From assembly GCA_016296635.1 (NCBI GenBank), contig JAEDIZ010000048.1, forward strand, positions 1-16,156: a stretch of 16,156 nt of DNA. The letters run 5' to 3'. A program made the position numbers and the translations under genes. The first letter of the stretch is position 1. The number at the start of each line of letters is the position of its first letter. Below, piece after piece: positions 1-7,159 of the stretch. This DNA comes from Oscillospiraceae bacterium (GTDB lineage: Bacteria > Bacillota > Clostridia > Oscillospirales > Oscillospiraceae). The notes beneath the pieces were generated by a model. It did not search any database, was not told the origin of the DNA, and saw only the letters and a list, made by a program, of their open reading frames with translations.

Positions 1-52
1 AATATTTCCTACTTAGAGGCTTTTTTGTGCTGTCCGTACAATCTGGGGCTGT

Positions 53-451
53 TCAAAGATGAAATCCTCTTGACTGCTTTGACTTTTTTAGATTCTTTAA
101 GTTTGTCTTGTTTCTTTCAGAAGTTCTTCGGCAGGGACCTCGAAAAGCTTTGCAAGTGCAATCATTGGTTGTGCTGGGGTCGGAGGCGCCTTGTTCCCAT
201 TTGGACACGGCCTGCCTGCTCACGCCCAATGCTTCCGCCACAAATTCCTGTGTCATTTTGCATTCGGTACGATGCTGCCTAATGACTTCACCAAGTTTTT
301 TTGCTGATGCCGCTTTTTCCTTCCGTATTGGCTCTGAACGGATATACTTACGCAGGGCTTTTATCAGCAGGATCAGCAGGTAAATAAAGACGCCGATGAA
401 CGCCAGTCCTATGATTCCGCCTATAAGCGTGTAGTGTATATTTGTATGCAT
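53..451 (-). CDS. Membrane-anchored XRE-family helix-turn-helix protein, frameshifted near its 3' end
   Basis: Start chosen at the ATG at 451 because AAGGAG lies a few bases upstream; the frame is open further upstream but without a ribosome site. The 132-residue product has one hydrophobic segment (about residues 8-33, GGIIGLAFIGVFIYLLILL), a basic linker, then an XRE/Cro-type HTH (about 53-96) with the typical core MTQEFVAEALGVSRQAVSKW. After SDPSTTN (residue 96) the translation turns into Cys/Arg-rich sequence unlike the family. One base over, the strand reads IALAKLFEVPAEELLKETRQT and then TAA at 97-99, which is what such proteins normally carry there. The gene is therefore probably frameshifted at about 163-165 (one extra base or two missing). 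It would be a DNA-binding regulator tethered to the membrane; its target is unknown. Confidence 0.72.
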   Translation of the reverse strand: MHTNIHYTLIGGIIGLAFIGVFIYLLILLIKALRKYIRSEPIRKEKAASAKKLGEVIRQHRTECKMTQEFVAEALGVSRQAVSKWEQGASDPSTTNDCTCKAFRGPCRRTSERNKTNLKNLKKSKQSRGFHL

Positions 452-475
452 ATGCTCACACTCCTTTCTGCTGCC

Positions 476-545
476 AGTATAGTCAGAAAAGGCCAGTTGC
501 ACCACCAATTATCACGCAACTTTGCGGTTGCAATTTGGAAATTGC
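476..545 (-). promoter_or_regulatory. Upstream region of the HTH gene with clustered inverted repeats (candidate operators)
   Basis: On the minus strand TATACT (481-476) is a plausible -10 box for the HTH gene; the -35 region is weak. GTTGC/GCAAC motifs alternate at 496-500, 516-520 and 527-531. A 16-base palindrome GCAATTTGGAAATTGC spans 530-545 (7-base arms around GG). XRE-type regulators often repress themselves by binding such repeats, but autoregulation here is inference. The palindrome is not followed by a T-run, so it is unlikely to be the terminator of the gpsA-like gene. Confidence 0.35.
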
Positions 546-558
546 GGAAAAATGCTTT

Positions 559-1605
559 TTATGCTTCAAACCGGAACTGATCCCAAGGAATACAGACATC
601 CTTTTTCTGATTGACGATCTCATCGATGTGCAGAAGCAGCGGGAAGTCCTCCGCACGCAGAATACCCTTTTTAATGTTGATGCGCACGGCGTTGGCAACT
701 CTGCCTGCCACTACCAGCGATTCCAGCGTCACGCCGGAAAGCTCCTGCCGTGCTTCGTCAATATCCAGCCCGCGGCCCAGCAGAATGCCAATGAGACGCG
801 TGCGTCCGCCGTAGACCGTGACATAGAGATCGCCGAAGCCGACGGCCTGGTTTTCCGGGGTGAGAGCCCCCTGAAAAGCCAGCAGGCGGCTCATTTCGCG
901 CACGCTCTGGCCGAAGATGGCGGCCTGCGAATTGTAATGCAGAACGCTGTCGATGCCAAACTGCTTCTGATTGAGACCGATGGTCAGCGCAACGCCGAGG
1001 GCGTAGCCGTTTTTGAGCGCAACGGCGCTTTCAATGCCGACAATGTCCGTGGAAAGACTGATGTGGTAATAGTCTGTTTCCATGATCTCACGCAGTCGGC
1101 GCAGCGTCTGAAGATCTTTGCCGCAGAAGGCGACCTCGGTCTGATCGTGGGCGACCAGCTCGTAGCTTGTGCAGGGGCCGCCGATGGCATTCAGACTGAG
1201 CGTCTTGCCGGACTTTGCAAGCATGGCTTCCCAGTAGGCGGGATAAGTCGTCAGCCTGCCGTCACCGGTGTCGATGAGGCCCTTGGTAACGGTCAGAACG
1301 GGAATATCGGAGGGGATGAGGGGGAGAACGGTTTCACCGAACCAGTCTACACCGAAGCTGCTGATGCCGCCGATGACGAGATCAGCGCCTTCGATGGCGG
1401 TTTCAACCTGTTCGATCTGATAGTATTTGAGACCTGCAGGGAAATCGCGCTCAAATTTCGGGTGGCGGTTGGTACGGATGCAGTTGTCAATGATGCTGCG
1501 GTCAAGATGCGTGCCGACAAGGCGCACCTCATTTCCGTTTTCGCGGGCAGGGAATGCAAGGGCGGAGCCCATCATGCCTGCGCCGATGATCGTTACGATT
1601 GCCAT
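559..1605 (-). CDS. NAD(P)-dependent glycerol-3-phosphate dehydrogenase-like protein (GpsA family, divergent)
   Basis: The 348-residue product has an N-terminal Rossmann fold with the dinucleotide loop GAGMMG (8-13). VTKGLID (106-112) carries the conserved Lys 108. ALKNGYALG (196-204) has the Lys/Asn pair typical of the GpsA C-terminal helical domain, and GFGDLYVTVYGGRTRLIG matches the GDL...R..G motif. GpsA makes sn-glycerol 3-phosphate from dihydroxyacetone phosphate for phospholipid synthesis. The usual SGPS/TFA motif is altered to GGPCTSYEL (142-150), so this may be a paralogue with another substrate rather than the housekeeping enzyme; no symbol is assigned. The start has a strong AAGGAGG six bases upstream. 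It is the last gene of a leftward operon, 48 bases after the TPM gene. Confidence 0.85.
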   Translation of the reverse strand: MAIVTIIGAGMMGSALAFPARENGNEVRLVGTHLDRSIIDNCIRTNRHPKFERDFPAGLKYYQIEQVETAIEGADLVIGGISSFGVDWFGETVLPLIPSDIPVLTVTKGLIDTGDGRLTTYPAYWEAMLAKSGKTLSLNAIGGPCTSYELVAHDQTEVAFCGKDLQTLRRLREIMETDYYHISLSTDIVGIESAVALKNGYALGVALTIGLNQKQFGIDSVLHYNSQAAIFGQSVREMSRLLAFQGALTPENQAVGFGDLYVTVYGGRTRLIGILLGRGLDIDEARQELSGVTLESLVVAGRVANAVRINIKKGILRAEDFPLLLHIDEIVNQKKDVCIPWDQFRFEA

Positions 1606-1653
1606 GTTTTACCTCCTTGGGTACAGATGTGCCGGAAAAATGATATAGTACAA

Positions 1654-2796
1654 TCAGAAGCTTCTTCTGGATGTGGAGCCGGAACGGCCGGAGCTGGAAT
1701 GAGAGCTGCTGGAATAGTGGCTGGAGGGGCGAGAGGAGCCGGAGCTTCTGTAAGAGCCGGAGCTGCTGCTTGTTTCCTTTGGCCTTCGGATGCGCTCCGT
1801 TGTGGTATGTAGGAAGATATCGTCCGAGGCCAGCAGCTGCAGACTGCCGGGAACCAGCAGATCATCTGCCCGGTCAGAAACCTTTACGGTAATCAGACCC
1901 TCGTGCTTTTTTTCCAAGGAAAGCGCCTTGCTTCCGGCAAATGCACCGCAGGCTGTGCACAGAACTGCCCAGAAAATCCGGGTCAGCCAGTTATGCGGCA
2001 CATATCCGTTTTTGAGTGCCGGCTTAAGGAAACGCAGATAGCGGTTAACATTGGAGTAGTAATTGCCGTCCGAAAGGTTCAGCAGAGCGGCGGCGGTCAG
2101 ACGCTTGATTTCCTTCTTGGAGAACCTTCCTTCCATATCGCCGTAAGTGCGGACGCGGGTGGCATACGTGGAAGACTCACTGCTCAGAATGCCCAGCAGA
2201 ATCCCGCTCTTGTTTTCACCGACGCCGTAGCCATGCACCTGATAGAAAGTGTCCAGATAACTGTCGACACGCATGACATCTGTGAGTTTGTCGTCGCTTT
2301 CTTCGGTCAGGTTGTATGCGATGTTTGTGATATAAACGACCACATCGGTATTGTAGCGGGTCCTGAGATCATCGATCTGCTGCTCCAGATCCTGCAGATC
2401 CTCTTTGGAGATTCTGCCCAGATCATTGACCAGTTTTTTCTGCGACACATCTTCCGGAAGTGTTCCTTTCACGTTGTCTGCATACCAGGAAGGGAAGCGG
2501 ACGTGACCGAAGGTGAGCAGGTTTTCCACACCGTCCATCCAGTCCAAAAATGCGCCTTCGTATTCCTGTGCCACCAGATGATCGTACAGAATATCATCGA
2601 GCTGGCTGGAATTGCTCTGTGTGAAGGGCGTTCTTGTTTTGCCGAAAGCCGTGGAGACCATTTCCCGGTTATCGGGATCCATATTGATAAAGAGCATCAG
2701 GCCGTCAAATTCATCGCCGATGCCATAACCGTTGTAGACATAAAAGTCCATCTCATACAGCTCGTTATCCAAACCGTAGGAGGTGTTGTCGGTCAT
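1654..2796 (-). CDS. TPM-domain protein, C-terminal part of a gene split by an amber codon
   Basis: The first ATG after the amber codon is at 2796, but the frame is open from 2907, and the 37 residues before the ATG (starting SVPRLIDNADILTDKEE) look like the beginning of a TPM domain. The piece holds most of one TPM domain (residues 1 to about 110, with YNGYGIGDEFDGLMLFINMD), then another (about 125-255, with VHGYGVGENKSGILLGIL). A transmembrane helix follows (about 267-289, LTRIFWAVLCTACGAFAG), then a cytoplasmic-looking region and a Ser/Arg/Gly-rich tail of about 38 residues. TPM proteins are typically secreted or membrane-bound; reported roles include acid phosphatase-like activity and photosystem repair in plants, while the bacterial role is mostly unknown. 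No good ribosome site precedes 2796, so independent translation is doubtful. Upstream partner: 2908-3576. Confidence 0.75.
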   Translation of the reverse strand: MTDNTSYGLDNELYEMDFYVYNGYGIGDEFDGLMLFINMDPDNREMVSTAFGKTRTPFTQSNSSQLDDILYDHLVAQEYEGAFLDWMDGVENLLTFGHVRFPSWYADNVKGTLPEDVSQKKLVNDLGRISKEDLQDLEQQIDDLRTRYNTDVVVYITNIAYNLTEESDDKLTDVMRVDSYLDTFYQVHGYGVGENKSGILLGILSSESSTYATRVRTYGDMEGRFSKKEIKRLTAAALLNLSDGNYYSNVNRYLRFLKPALKNGYVPHNWLTRIFWAVLCTACGAFAGSKALSLEKKHEGLITVKVSDRADDLLVPGSLQLLASDDIFLHTTTERIRRPKETSSSSGSYRSSGSSRPSSHYSSSSHSSSGRSGSTSRRSF

Positions 2797-2907
2797 GATG
2801 ACGATATCCTGATTGCACGCTGCACGCAGCTGCGCCAGACGGGCGGTGATCGCGGCTTCTTCTTTGTCTGTCAGAATATCCGCGTTGTCGATCAGACGCG
2901 GAACGCT

Positions 2908-2910
2908 CTA
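2908..2910 (-). other. In-frame TAG stop interrupting the TPM gene
   Basis: The TAG follows FVDFHND and is followed in the same frame by 417 further open codons that continue the domain pattern. No base insertion or deletion is needed to join the halves. Nonsense mutation, sequencing error and read-through are all possible. No other gene with a visible end in the window uses TAG. Confidence 0.85.
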
Positions 2911-3576
2911 ATCATTGTGGAAATCCACGAAGGCTTCCGGATCGGAAGCATACCACGTGGGCATCTGCACGTCGTTGATGATCGGTGCGGTCGCACGCTC
3001 GAAGGCATCCAAGGAAACGGGCAACATGACAAAAGGCACTTTCTCCACGACGGGAACGGGATTGGCCCGGTAGGCCTGCACCTTTTCAAAGGCAGTCAGC
3101 CGGTAGGCGCGGACGGCACCGAGATAGCCGTCTGCCTGATAGCCGCTCTGTACCTGTTCAACCAGCTCGTCAATGTCGGCACGGGAGAAAATATCTGCTC
3201 CGCAGCCAAACAGGCGGATGGCCAAACGCTGGGAGTCCGGGTCAAGGCCCATTATAATGCCATCCCGGTTTTCACCGTAGCCCATGTCATTGATCTCATA
3301 GATTTTGTCCAGATACTCGGTGTATTCGTGTTCCTTGATGCTGTCTTTGCCGGAGATCATAACGGCAAAATCGAATTCTGTCGATACAATATTCTGATTG
3401 TTTTCAGCGTTTTCAGCCTTGCGAATGTCTTCCGGGATGACATCGCAGACATCTGAAATGTGATAGACCTTTTGGTTCCAGAGTTCCGGCTCCTCAGCGA
3501 GAACCGTTGCGGTGCCGACAAAAAACAGCAGGATGCAGATCAGAAGGCAGGAAAGGGTTCTCAGATTCTTTTTCAT
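2908..3576 (-). CDS. TPM-domain protein, N-terminal part with signal peptide
   Basis: The 222-residue product begins with a clear signal peptide (MKKN, then hydrophobic LSCLLICILLFFVGTATV, with a likely cleavage after VLAEE or nearby). Residues about 35-170 form a TPM-like domain with the motif MGYGENRDGIIMGLD, parallel to the YGIGDEFDGLML and YGVGENKSGILL motifs of the downstream part. The frame ends at TAG 2908-2910. Fused across that codon, the intact protein would be about 640 residues: signal peptide, three TPM-type repeats, one transmembrane helix and a Ser-rich tail. The gene starts 18 bases after the stop of the zinc-ribbon gene, and its AAGGAGGAGG overlaps that stop, indicating translational coupling. 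Confidence 0.8.
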   Translation of the reverse strand: MKKNLRTLSCLLICILLFFVGTATVLAEEPELWNQKVYHISDVCDVIPEDIRKAENAENNQNIVSTEFDFAVMISGKDSIKEHEYTEYLDKIYEINDMGYGENRDGIIMGLDPDSQRLAIRLFGCGADIFSRADIDELVEQVQSGYQADGYLGAVRAYRLTAFEKVQAYRANPVPVVEKVPFVMLPVSLDAFERATAPIINDVQMPTWYASDPEAFVDFHND

Positions 3577-3594
3577 TTCATCCGCCCCTCCTCC

Positions 3595-4671
3595 TTACAG
3601 GATCACCAGCGCCGCAATCGCGGCGGCTGCAGCGGCAAAGCCTGCTGCAAAGAACTTCCAGTACCAGATTCTTTCGCCGAGTTTTGTGTCGGGAAGCTTG
3701 CCGACGACTCTGCCGGTCTGACCGTTCACGGCAAATTCGTATTGCTTTTTTTCAAATTCCACGTGCAGCAGATACACGGGCAGCAGCACATAGCGGGCAC
3801 GTGTGACGGAAGCCTTCATGGAATTGTCACAGTTGCTGACGCGGTAGTACCCCTTGGTGGTCAGAGAACTGACCACATCTGCGCCGGTGCGAAGTACCCG
3901 CGCGTCGTTTCGCTTTTGACTTTCCCTGGCGCTCTCATCAAAACGATCTGCAACGAAGCCTGCAAGATACTGCACATCAAAAGGCTTCAGCTCAGAAAAA
4001 TCGTAGGGCTGCACGGTATCCATCAGATCGTCGGCGATTCTCTTGCTGGCGTCCACCGCGAGATTTGCAAACTGCATACTGACGGTGCGGTCGAGCTGGT
4101 AGTGATCGGTGTCCATGCAGTAATAGTCGCCGACCGTATAGGATTTTCCCGGTTTGCTGGCGTTATAACTGGCAGAGCCGGAAACATCGCAGTCAAAAAG
4201 CCAGAACGGGACATAAATGCCGGTGACGGGCCCGAGACGGCTTTTTGAGAAAAAGGTTTTCGGCAGCAGCTTTTTGTTTTTGTAATACTCGCGCACGGAG
4301 GACTGCAGCTTCTTCGGAGGAATCTTGAACGGAATAATGCCGTCAGGCTTGATCTTGCCGGAAAACTGTTCCGTCAGAACGATGTGATTTTTGCAGTAGG
4401 GGCAGGTCAGCGCGCCGCTTTCCGCCGGAGCAATGACCTGCGCACCGCAGGACACGCAGTTATAGATGGGCAGCGGCTCCATGGTTTCCAGAACAAAGTC
4501 GCGTTCTTTTGATTCAATCTGCGGCTCGGTCTTGGCTACCTGCTCGACCTCGGTCACGCAGCCGCACCATTCGCATTTCATTTTTCCAAGCTGCGGGTCA
4601 AAGACCAGCGGGGCACCGCATTGCGGGCATTTCTGTTCGTAGATCGGCTTGCTGTTTGCTTTGTTGCTCAC
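3595..4671 (-). CDS. Zinc-ribbon (TFIIB-type) membrane-anchored protein
   Basis: Four CxxC pairs lie in the first third (C15/C18, C33/C36, C72/C75, C90/C93 from the chosen start), giving two zinc-ribbon modules (CPQCG...CEWCG and CVSCG...CPYCK). A long beta-rich domain follows, containing GIIPFKI and GIYVPFWLFDCDVSG. A C-terminal hydrophobic, Ala-rich helix (last about 20 residues) probably acts as a tail anchor. The start is GTG 4671 (VSNKANSK), preceded by GAAAGG. An upstream in-frame GTG at 4713 lies only a few bases from the predicted transcription start and lacks a ribosome site. Proteins of this type are commonly encoded beside TPM-domain genes in Firmicutes; the joint function is not established. 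It is the first gene of the leftward operon. Confidence 0.8.
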   Translation of the reverse strand: MSNKANSKPIYEQKCPQCGAPLVFDPQLGKMKCEWCGCVTEVEQVAKTEPQIESKERDFVLETMEPLPIYNCVSCGAQVIAPAESGALTCPYCKNHIVLTEQFSGKIKPDGIIPFKIPPKKLQSSVREYYKNKKLLPKTFFSKSRLGPVTGIYVPFWLFDCDVSGSASYNASKPGKSYTVGDYYCMDTDHYQLDRTVSMQFANLAVDASKRIADDLMDTVQPYDFSELKPFDVQYLAGFVADRFDESARESQKRNDARVLRTGADVVSSLTTKGYYRVSNCDNSMKASVTRARYVLLPVYLLHVEFEKKQYEFAVNGQTGRVVGKLPDTKLGERIWYWKFFAAGFAAAAAAIAALVIL

Positions 4672-4724
4672 AACTTTTCGCCTTTCGGGCTGCATTCTGA
4701 AAACAGACGACACACATTTTTTTC

Positions 4725-4733
4725 ATTATAGCA
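4725..4733 (-). promoter_or_regulatory. Extended -10 promoter for the zinc-ribbon/TPM/gpsA-like operon
   Basis: The minus strand reads TGCTATAAT, a perfect TATAAT with the TGn extension that can replace a good -35 box; no convincing -35 is seen. It predicts transcription from about 4718, giving a leader of about 45 bases before GTG 4671. Confidence 0.6.
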
Positions 4734-4776
4734 TATTGTTTTGCGCTACGATACAGTTTTTTCCACCGGAAGGCAC

Positions 4777-4804
4777 TTGCATCCGGGACGCGCGGCAGTA
4801 TAAT
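4777..4804 (+). promoter_or_regulatory. Promoter of the amidohydrolase gene
   Basis: TTGCAT (4777-4782) and TATAAT (4799-4804) are separated by 16 bases. Transcription would begin near 4811, downstream of which the ATG at 4864 is the best start. It is divergent from the minus-strand promoter about 70 bases away. Confidence 0.65.
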
Positions 4805-4863
4805 GATGACAGAAAGTGCATTGCGCGGCGAAAACAGAATGCCGCGCAGAAACGGAGAAGCGT

Positions 4864-6051
4864 ATGCAGAGCAGAGAGAATATGGTTTCTACATTACTGG
4901 AACGGTTTGCACCGCAGTTGTGTGCACTCAGAAATGAGCTGCATGAAACGCCGGAGATCGGGATGCAGGAATATGAAACAACGAAGATCCTGCGCCGGAC
5001 GCTGGAACAGATGGGAATTGAGATTCTCCCGTCCGGACTGGAAACGGGGCTGATTGCCATCATTCGCGGCAGAGCGGGCGGAAAAACGGCTGCACTCCGG
5101 GCGGACATTGATGCGCTGCCGGTGACGGAGGTACCGCTGGGCGGAGTGTGCTCCAAACGCCCAGGCATGATGCATGCCTGCGGTCATGATGCGCATATGG
5201 CGGGACTTCTCGGCGCGGCATATGTGCTGCAGCAGATGAAGGAATGCTATGACGGAAATGTGCTTTTGGTGTTTCAGCCGGCCGAGGAGCCATGCGAGGG
5301 CGCGAAAAAGGTCATAGATACCGGCATTCTGCAGTCCTATCGTCCCAGTGCCATGTTTGGCGCCCATGTCTATCCATGCATGCCGGAGGGAACGGTTGCT
5401 ATCCGTGAAGGCTATACCATGTGCGCAATGACGAACTTCTGCATCCGTGTGCAGGGGAAAGGCGCACACGCTGCCATGCCGCATCTGGCGCATGATCCGA
5501 TCGTTGCCGGCGCGGCGATCATCACGGCATTACAGACGATTTCCTCCAGACGCATGATTGCGACCTCGCCGATCATTGTTTCCGTATGCACCGTGCAGGC
5601 GGGAACGGCAGTCAATGTCATTCCAGACAGTATGGAGATCAAGGGCTCAATCCGGTTTGCGGATGAACAGATGCGTGATACGATCAAAAAGTGGGTGGAG
5701 AAAATCGCACAGGATACGGCTGCAGTCTACGATTGCAGCGCAGAGGTTTCCTATCTCCTGCAGATACCTGCGGTCAGAAATGATCCGGCGCTGATGGATA
5801 TCGCGGCGTCCGCCGCGGAAAAAGCGGTCGGAAAGGAAAATGTCAGAGCGGAGGAAATGTGGCTGGGTTCGGAGGATTTCAGCTACTATGGCTCGATCAC
5901 GCCCTCGTGGTTCTATTTTTCCGGCTGCGCCACACCGGATATGAAGGCTGCGCTGCACAGTCCGTACTTCCACGCAAGCGATGCAACGGTTCTGAATACT
6001 GCGAAGCTTCTGGCACATGCTGCGCTGGAAACGCTGAAAGCGAATAAATGA
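4864..6051 (+). CDS. M20D-family amidohydrolase (N-acyl-amino-acid or related amide hydrolase)
   Basis: Start chosen at ATG 4864 with GGAGAAG upstream; a GTG at 4816 is in frame but has no ribosome site. The 395-residue product matches the full family length. Metal-site motifs are present: HACGHDAH (104-111, with C106 and H108), the Glu pair in QPAEEP (E141/E142), H168 in GAHVYP, and H365 in LHSPYFH. The lid/dimer domain has KGAHAAMPH, and WLGSEDFSYY is the conserved C-terminal motif. Such enzymes cleave N-acyl amino acids, hippurate, N-acetyl-diaminopimelate or aminobenzoyl-glutamate; the exact substrate cannot be told from sequence. No signal peptide is seen, so it is cytoplasmic. It stands alone, ending in a terminator before the importer operon, though it may act on imported substrate. 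Confidence 0.9.
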   Translation: MQSRENMVSTLLERFAPQLCALRNELHETPEIGMQEYETTKILRRTLEQMGIEILPSGLETGLIAIIRGRAGGKTAALRADIDALPVTEVPLGGVCSKRPGMMHACGHDAHMAGLLGAAYVLQQMKECYDGNVLLVFQPAEEPCEGAKKVIDTGILQSYRPSAMFGAHVYPCMPEGTVAIREGYTMCAMTNFCIRVQGKGAHAAMPHLAHDPIVAGAAIITALQTISSRRMIATSPIIVSVCTVQAGTAVNVIPDSMEIKGSIRFADEQMRDTIKKWVEKIAQDTAAVYDCSAEVSYLLQIPAVRNDPALMDIAASAAEKAVGKENVRAEEMWLGSEDFSYYGSITPSWFYFSGCATPDMKAALHSPYFHASDATVLNTAKLLAHAALETLKANK

Positions 6052-6114
6052 AATGATCAAACCGATGGCCGTCTGCTGAAAAACATACTGTTCCAATTCT
6101 GATATTCGAAACGA

Positions 6115-6146
6115 TGCCGCTTCTTCCAAAGAAGCGGCACTTTTTT
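6115..6146 (+). terminator. Rho-independent terminator after the amidohydrolase gene
   Basis: An 11-base perfect stem TGCCGCTTCTT / AAGAAGCGGCA closes a 3-base loop and is followed by C and TTTTTT. It separates the amidohydrolase gene from the ABC importer operon. Confidence 0.9.
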
Positions 6147-6190
6147 ATATTGATTAGAAGATTAATGAAAATTCTATCCCCCCGGGGAGC

Positions 6191-6219
6191 TTCCGTAATT
6201 CTATGCGATCCTGTATGAT
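6191..6219 (+). promoter_or_regulatory. Candidate promoter of the ABC importer operon
   Basis: TATGAT (6214-6219) is a good -10 box; TTCCGT (6191-6196) is a weak -35 box at 17-base spacing. It lies just after the terminator and predicts a start near 6226, which excludes the in-frame ATG at 6203 as initiator. The AT-rich stretch at 6147-6175 has two GATTA direct repeats, but no NikR- or Fur-type operator was recognised. Confidence 0.4.
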
Positions 6220-6247
6220 AGCTGCAGAAAAGAGAGGTGATTTTTCT

Positions 6248-7159
6248 GTGACAAAAACGGTTCTGGAATATGAAAGCGGAAAAATTACCGCAAAGCTGGA
6301 GCAGGGCGAACGCACGCTGCTGCGAAATGTTCAGTTCTCGATTCATGAAGAAGAAACACTTGCGCTGGTTGGGGAAACCGGTGCCGGAAAGACAATGACG
6401 GCGCTTTCTATCATGAAGCTCCTTCCCGGCAATGTGCATATGGCGGACGGAAAAATCCTTTTTGACGGCGAACCGCTGCCGGAAGAGAAAAAGATGCGCG
6501 GCATTCTGGGAAACCGGATCGTATATATTCCGCAGAACGGACTTGAGTTTCTGAATCCTGCCGCGAGTATACGGACACATCTGTATGACAGCCTGAAAAA
6601 GATGGGCATCAAGAGAAAGACAATGGAACAGACGGCGCTGGAAAAGCTGCGGCTTGCAGGCTTTGCACAGCCGGAAGCGGTCATTGACAAGTGTCCGTTT
6701 CAGATCTCCGGCGGAATGGCGCAGCGAGTCATCATTGCCCTTTCCGCCTGCTCGGATGCAAGGCTGATCATTGCCGATGAGCCGACCAACGGCCTCGATG
6801 AATCGGGACGCGCACACTTTATGCGCATGCTTGATGAGGTCTTTCCGAAGGCGGGGAAGCTGATTATTACGCATGACATCGGAATCGCGGCTCTTTGCGA
6901 CCGGGTGCTGGTGCTTCTCGGCGGAAAAGCCATGGAGCTTGGTGCTGCCTGCGATGTTCCTGCGCAGCCGCGTCACCCGTACACCAAAGCGCTTTTGCGT
7001 GCGCTGGTAAAAAACGGAATGGAGCAGACACCGGTACTCCGAGGCCGGGAAGGCGATTGCACATTCTATACCCGGTGTCCGGATGCCTGTGCGGCCTGCC
7101 TTGGTGAGATGCGGCACAATACAGACAACAAAACAGAATGGTGGTGCAGCGGCAGATGA
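6248..7159 (+). CDS. ABC importer ATP-binding protein, OppD/NikD type
   Basis: Start chosen at GTG 6248, preceded by GAGAGGTGA seven bases upstream. The 303-residue product has Walker A GETGAGKT (42-49), Q-loop Q96 (YIPQNG), signature ISGGMAQR (153-160), Walker B LIIADEPT (D177, E178) and switch His 209 (ITHD). The C-terminal oligopeptide/nickel extension carries HPYTKALL and a Cys cluster (C271, C277, C281, C284), as usual in OppD/DppD/NikD proteins. It would hydrolyse ATP on the cytoplasmic face with the second ATPase encoded directly downstream. It overlaps that gene by four bases (ATGA). First gene of the seven-gene operon; its own sequence does not reveal the substrate. Confidence 0.92.
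   Translation: MTKTVLEYESGKITAKLEQGERTLLRNVQFSIHEEETLALVGETGAGKTMTALSIMKLLPGNVHMADGKILFDGEPLPEEKKMRGILGNRIVYIPQNGLEFLNPAASIRTHLYDSLKKMGIKRKTMEQTALEKLRLAGFAQPEAVIDKCPFQISGGMAQRVIIALSACSDARLIIADEPTNGLDESGRAHFMRMLDEVFPKAGKLIITHDIGIAALCDRVLVLLGGKAMELGAACDVPAQPRHPYTKALLRALVKNGMEQTPVLRGREGDCTFYTRCPDACAACLGEMRHNTDNKTEWWCSGR

Noticed and set aside
442..1812. Long plus-strand open frame of about 456 codons over the gpsA-like gene
   Set aside because: It is antisense to a gene with clear family motifs and a strong ribosome site, and its translation has no recognisable domain. Such frames arise from codon bias.
2796..2907. Separate gene starting at ATG 2796
   Set aside because: The residues before this ATG in the same frame already look like TPM sequence, and only a weak AGGA lies upstream. 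A split single gene fits better.
1903..3456. Plus-strand open frame of about 517 codons over the TPM gene
   Set aside because: Antisense to the TPM reading frame, with no ribosome site and no domain. Its openness across the amber codon says nothing about coding.
6147..6215. NikR- or Fur-type operator upstream of the importer operon
   Set aside because: Only short GATTA direct repeats and a CCCCGGGG run are present. Neither a GTATGA-N16-TCATAC pair nor a Fur-like palindrome could be found.
5897..7117. Minus-strand open frame of about 406 codons over the amidohydrolase end and first ATPase
   Set aside because: It crosses a perfect terminator and two genes with intact motifs on the other strand, so it is a shadow frame.
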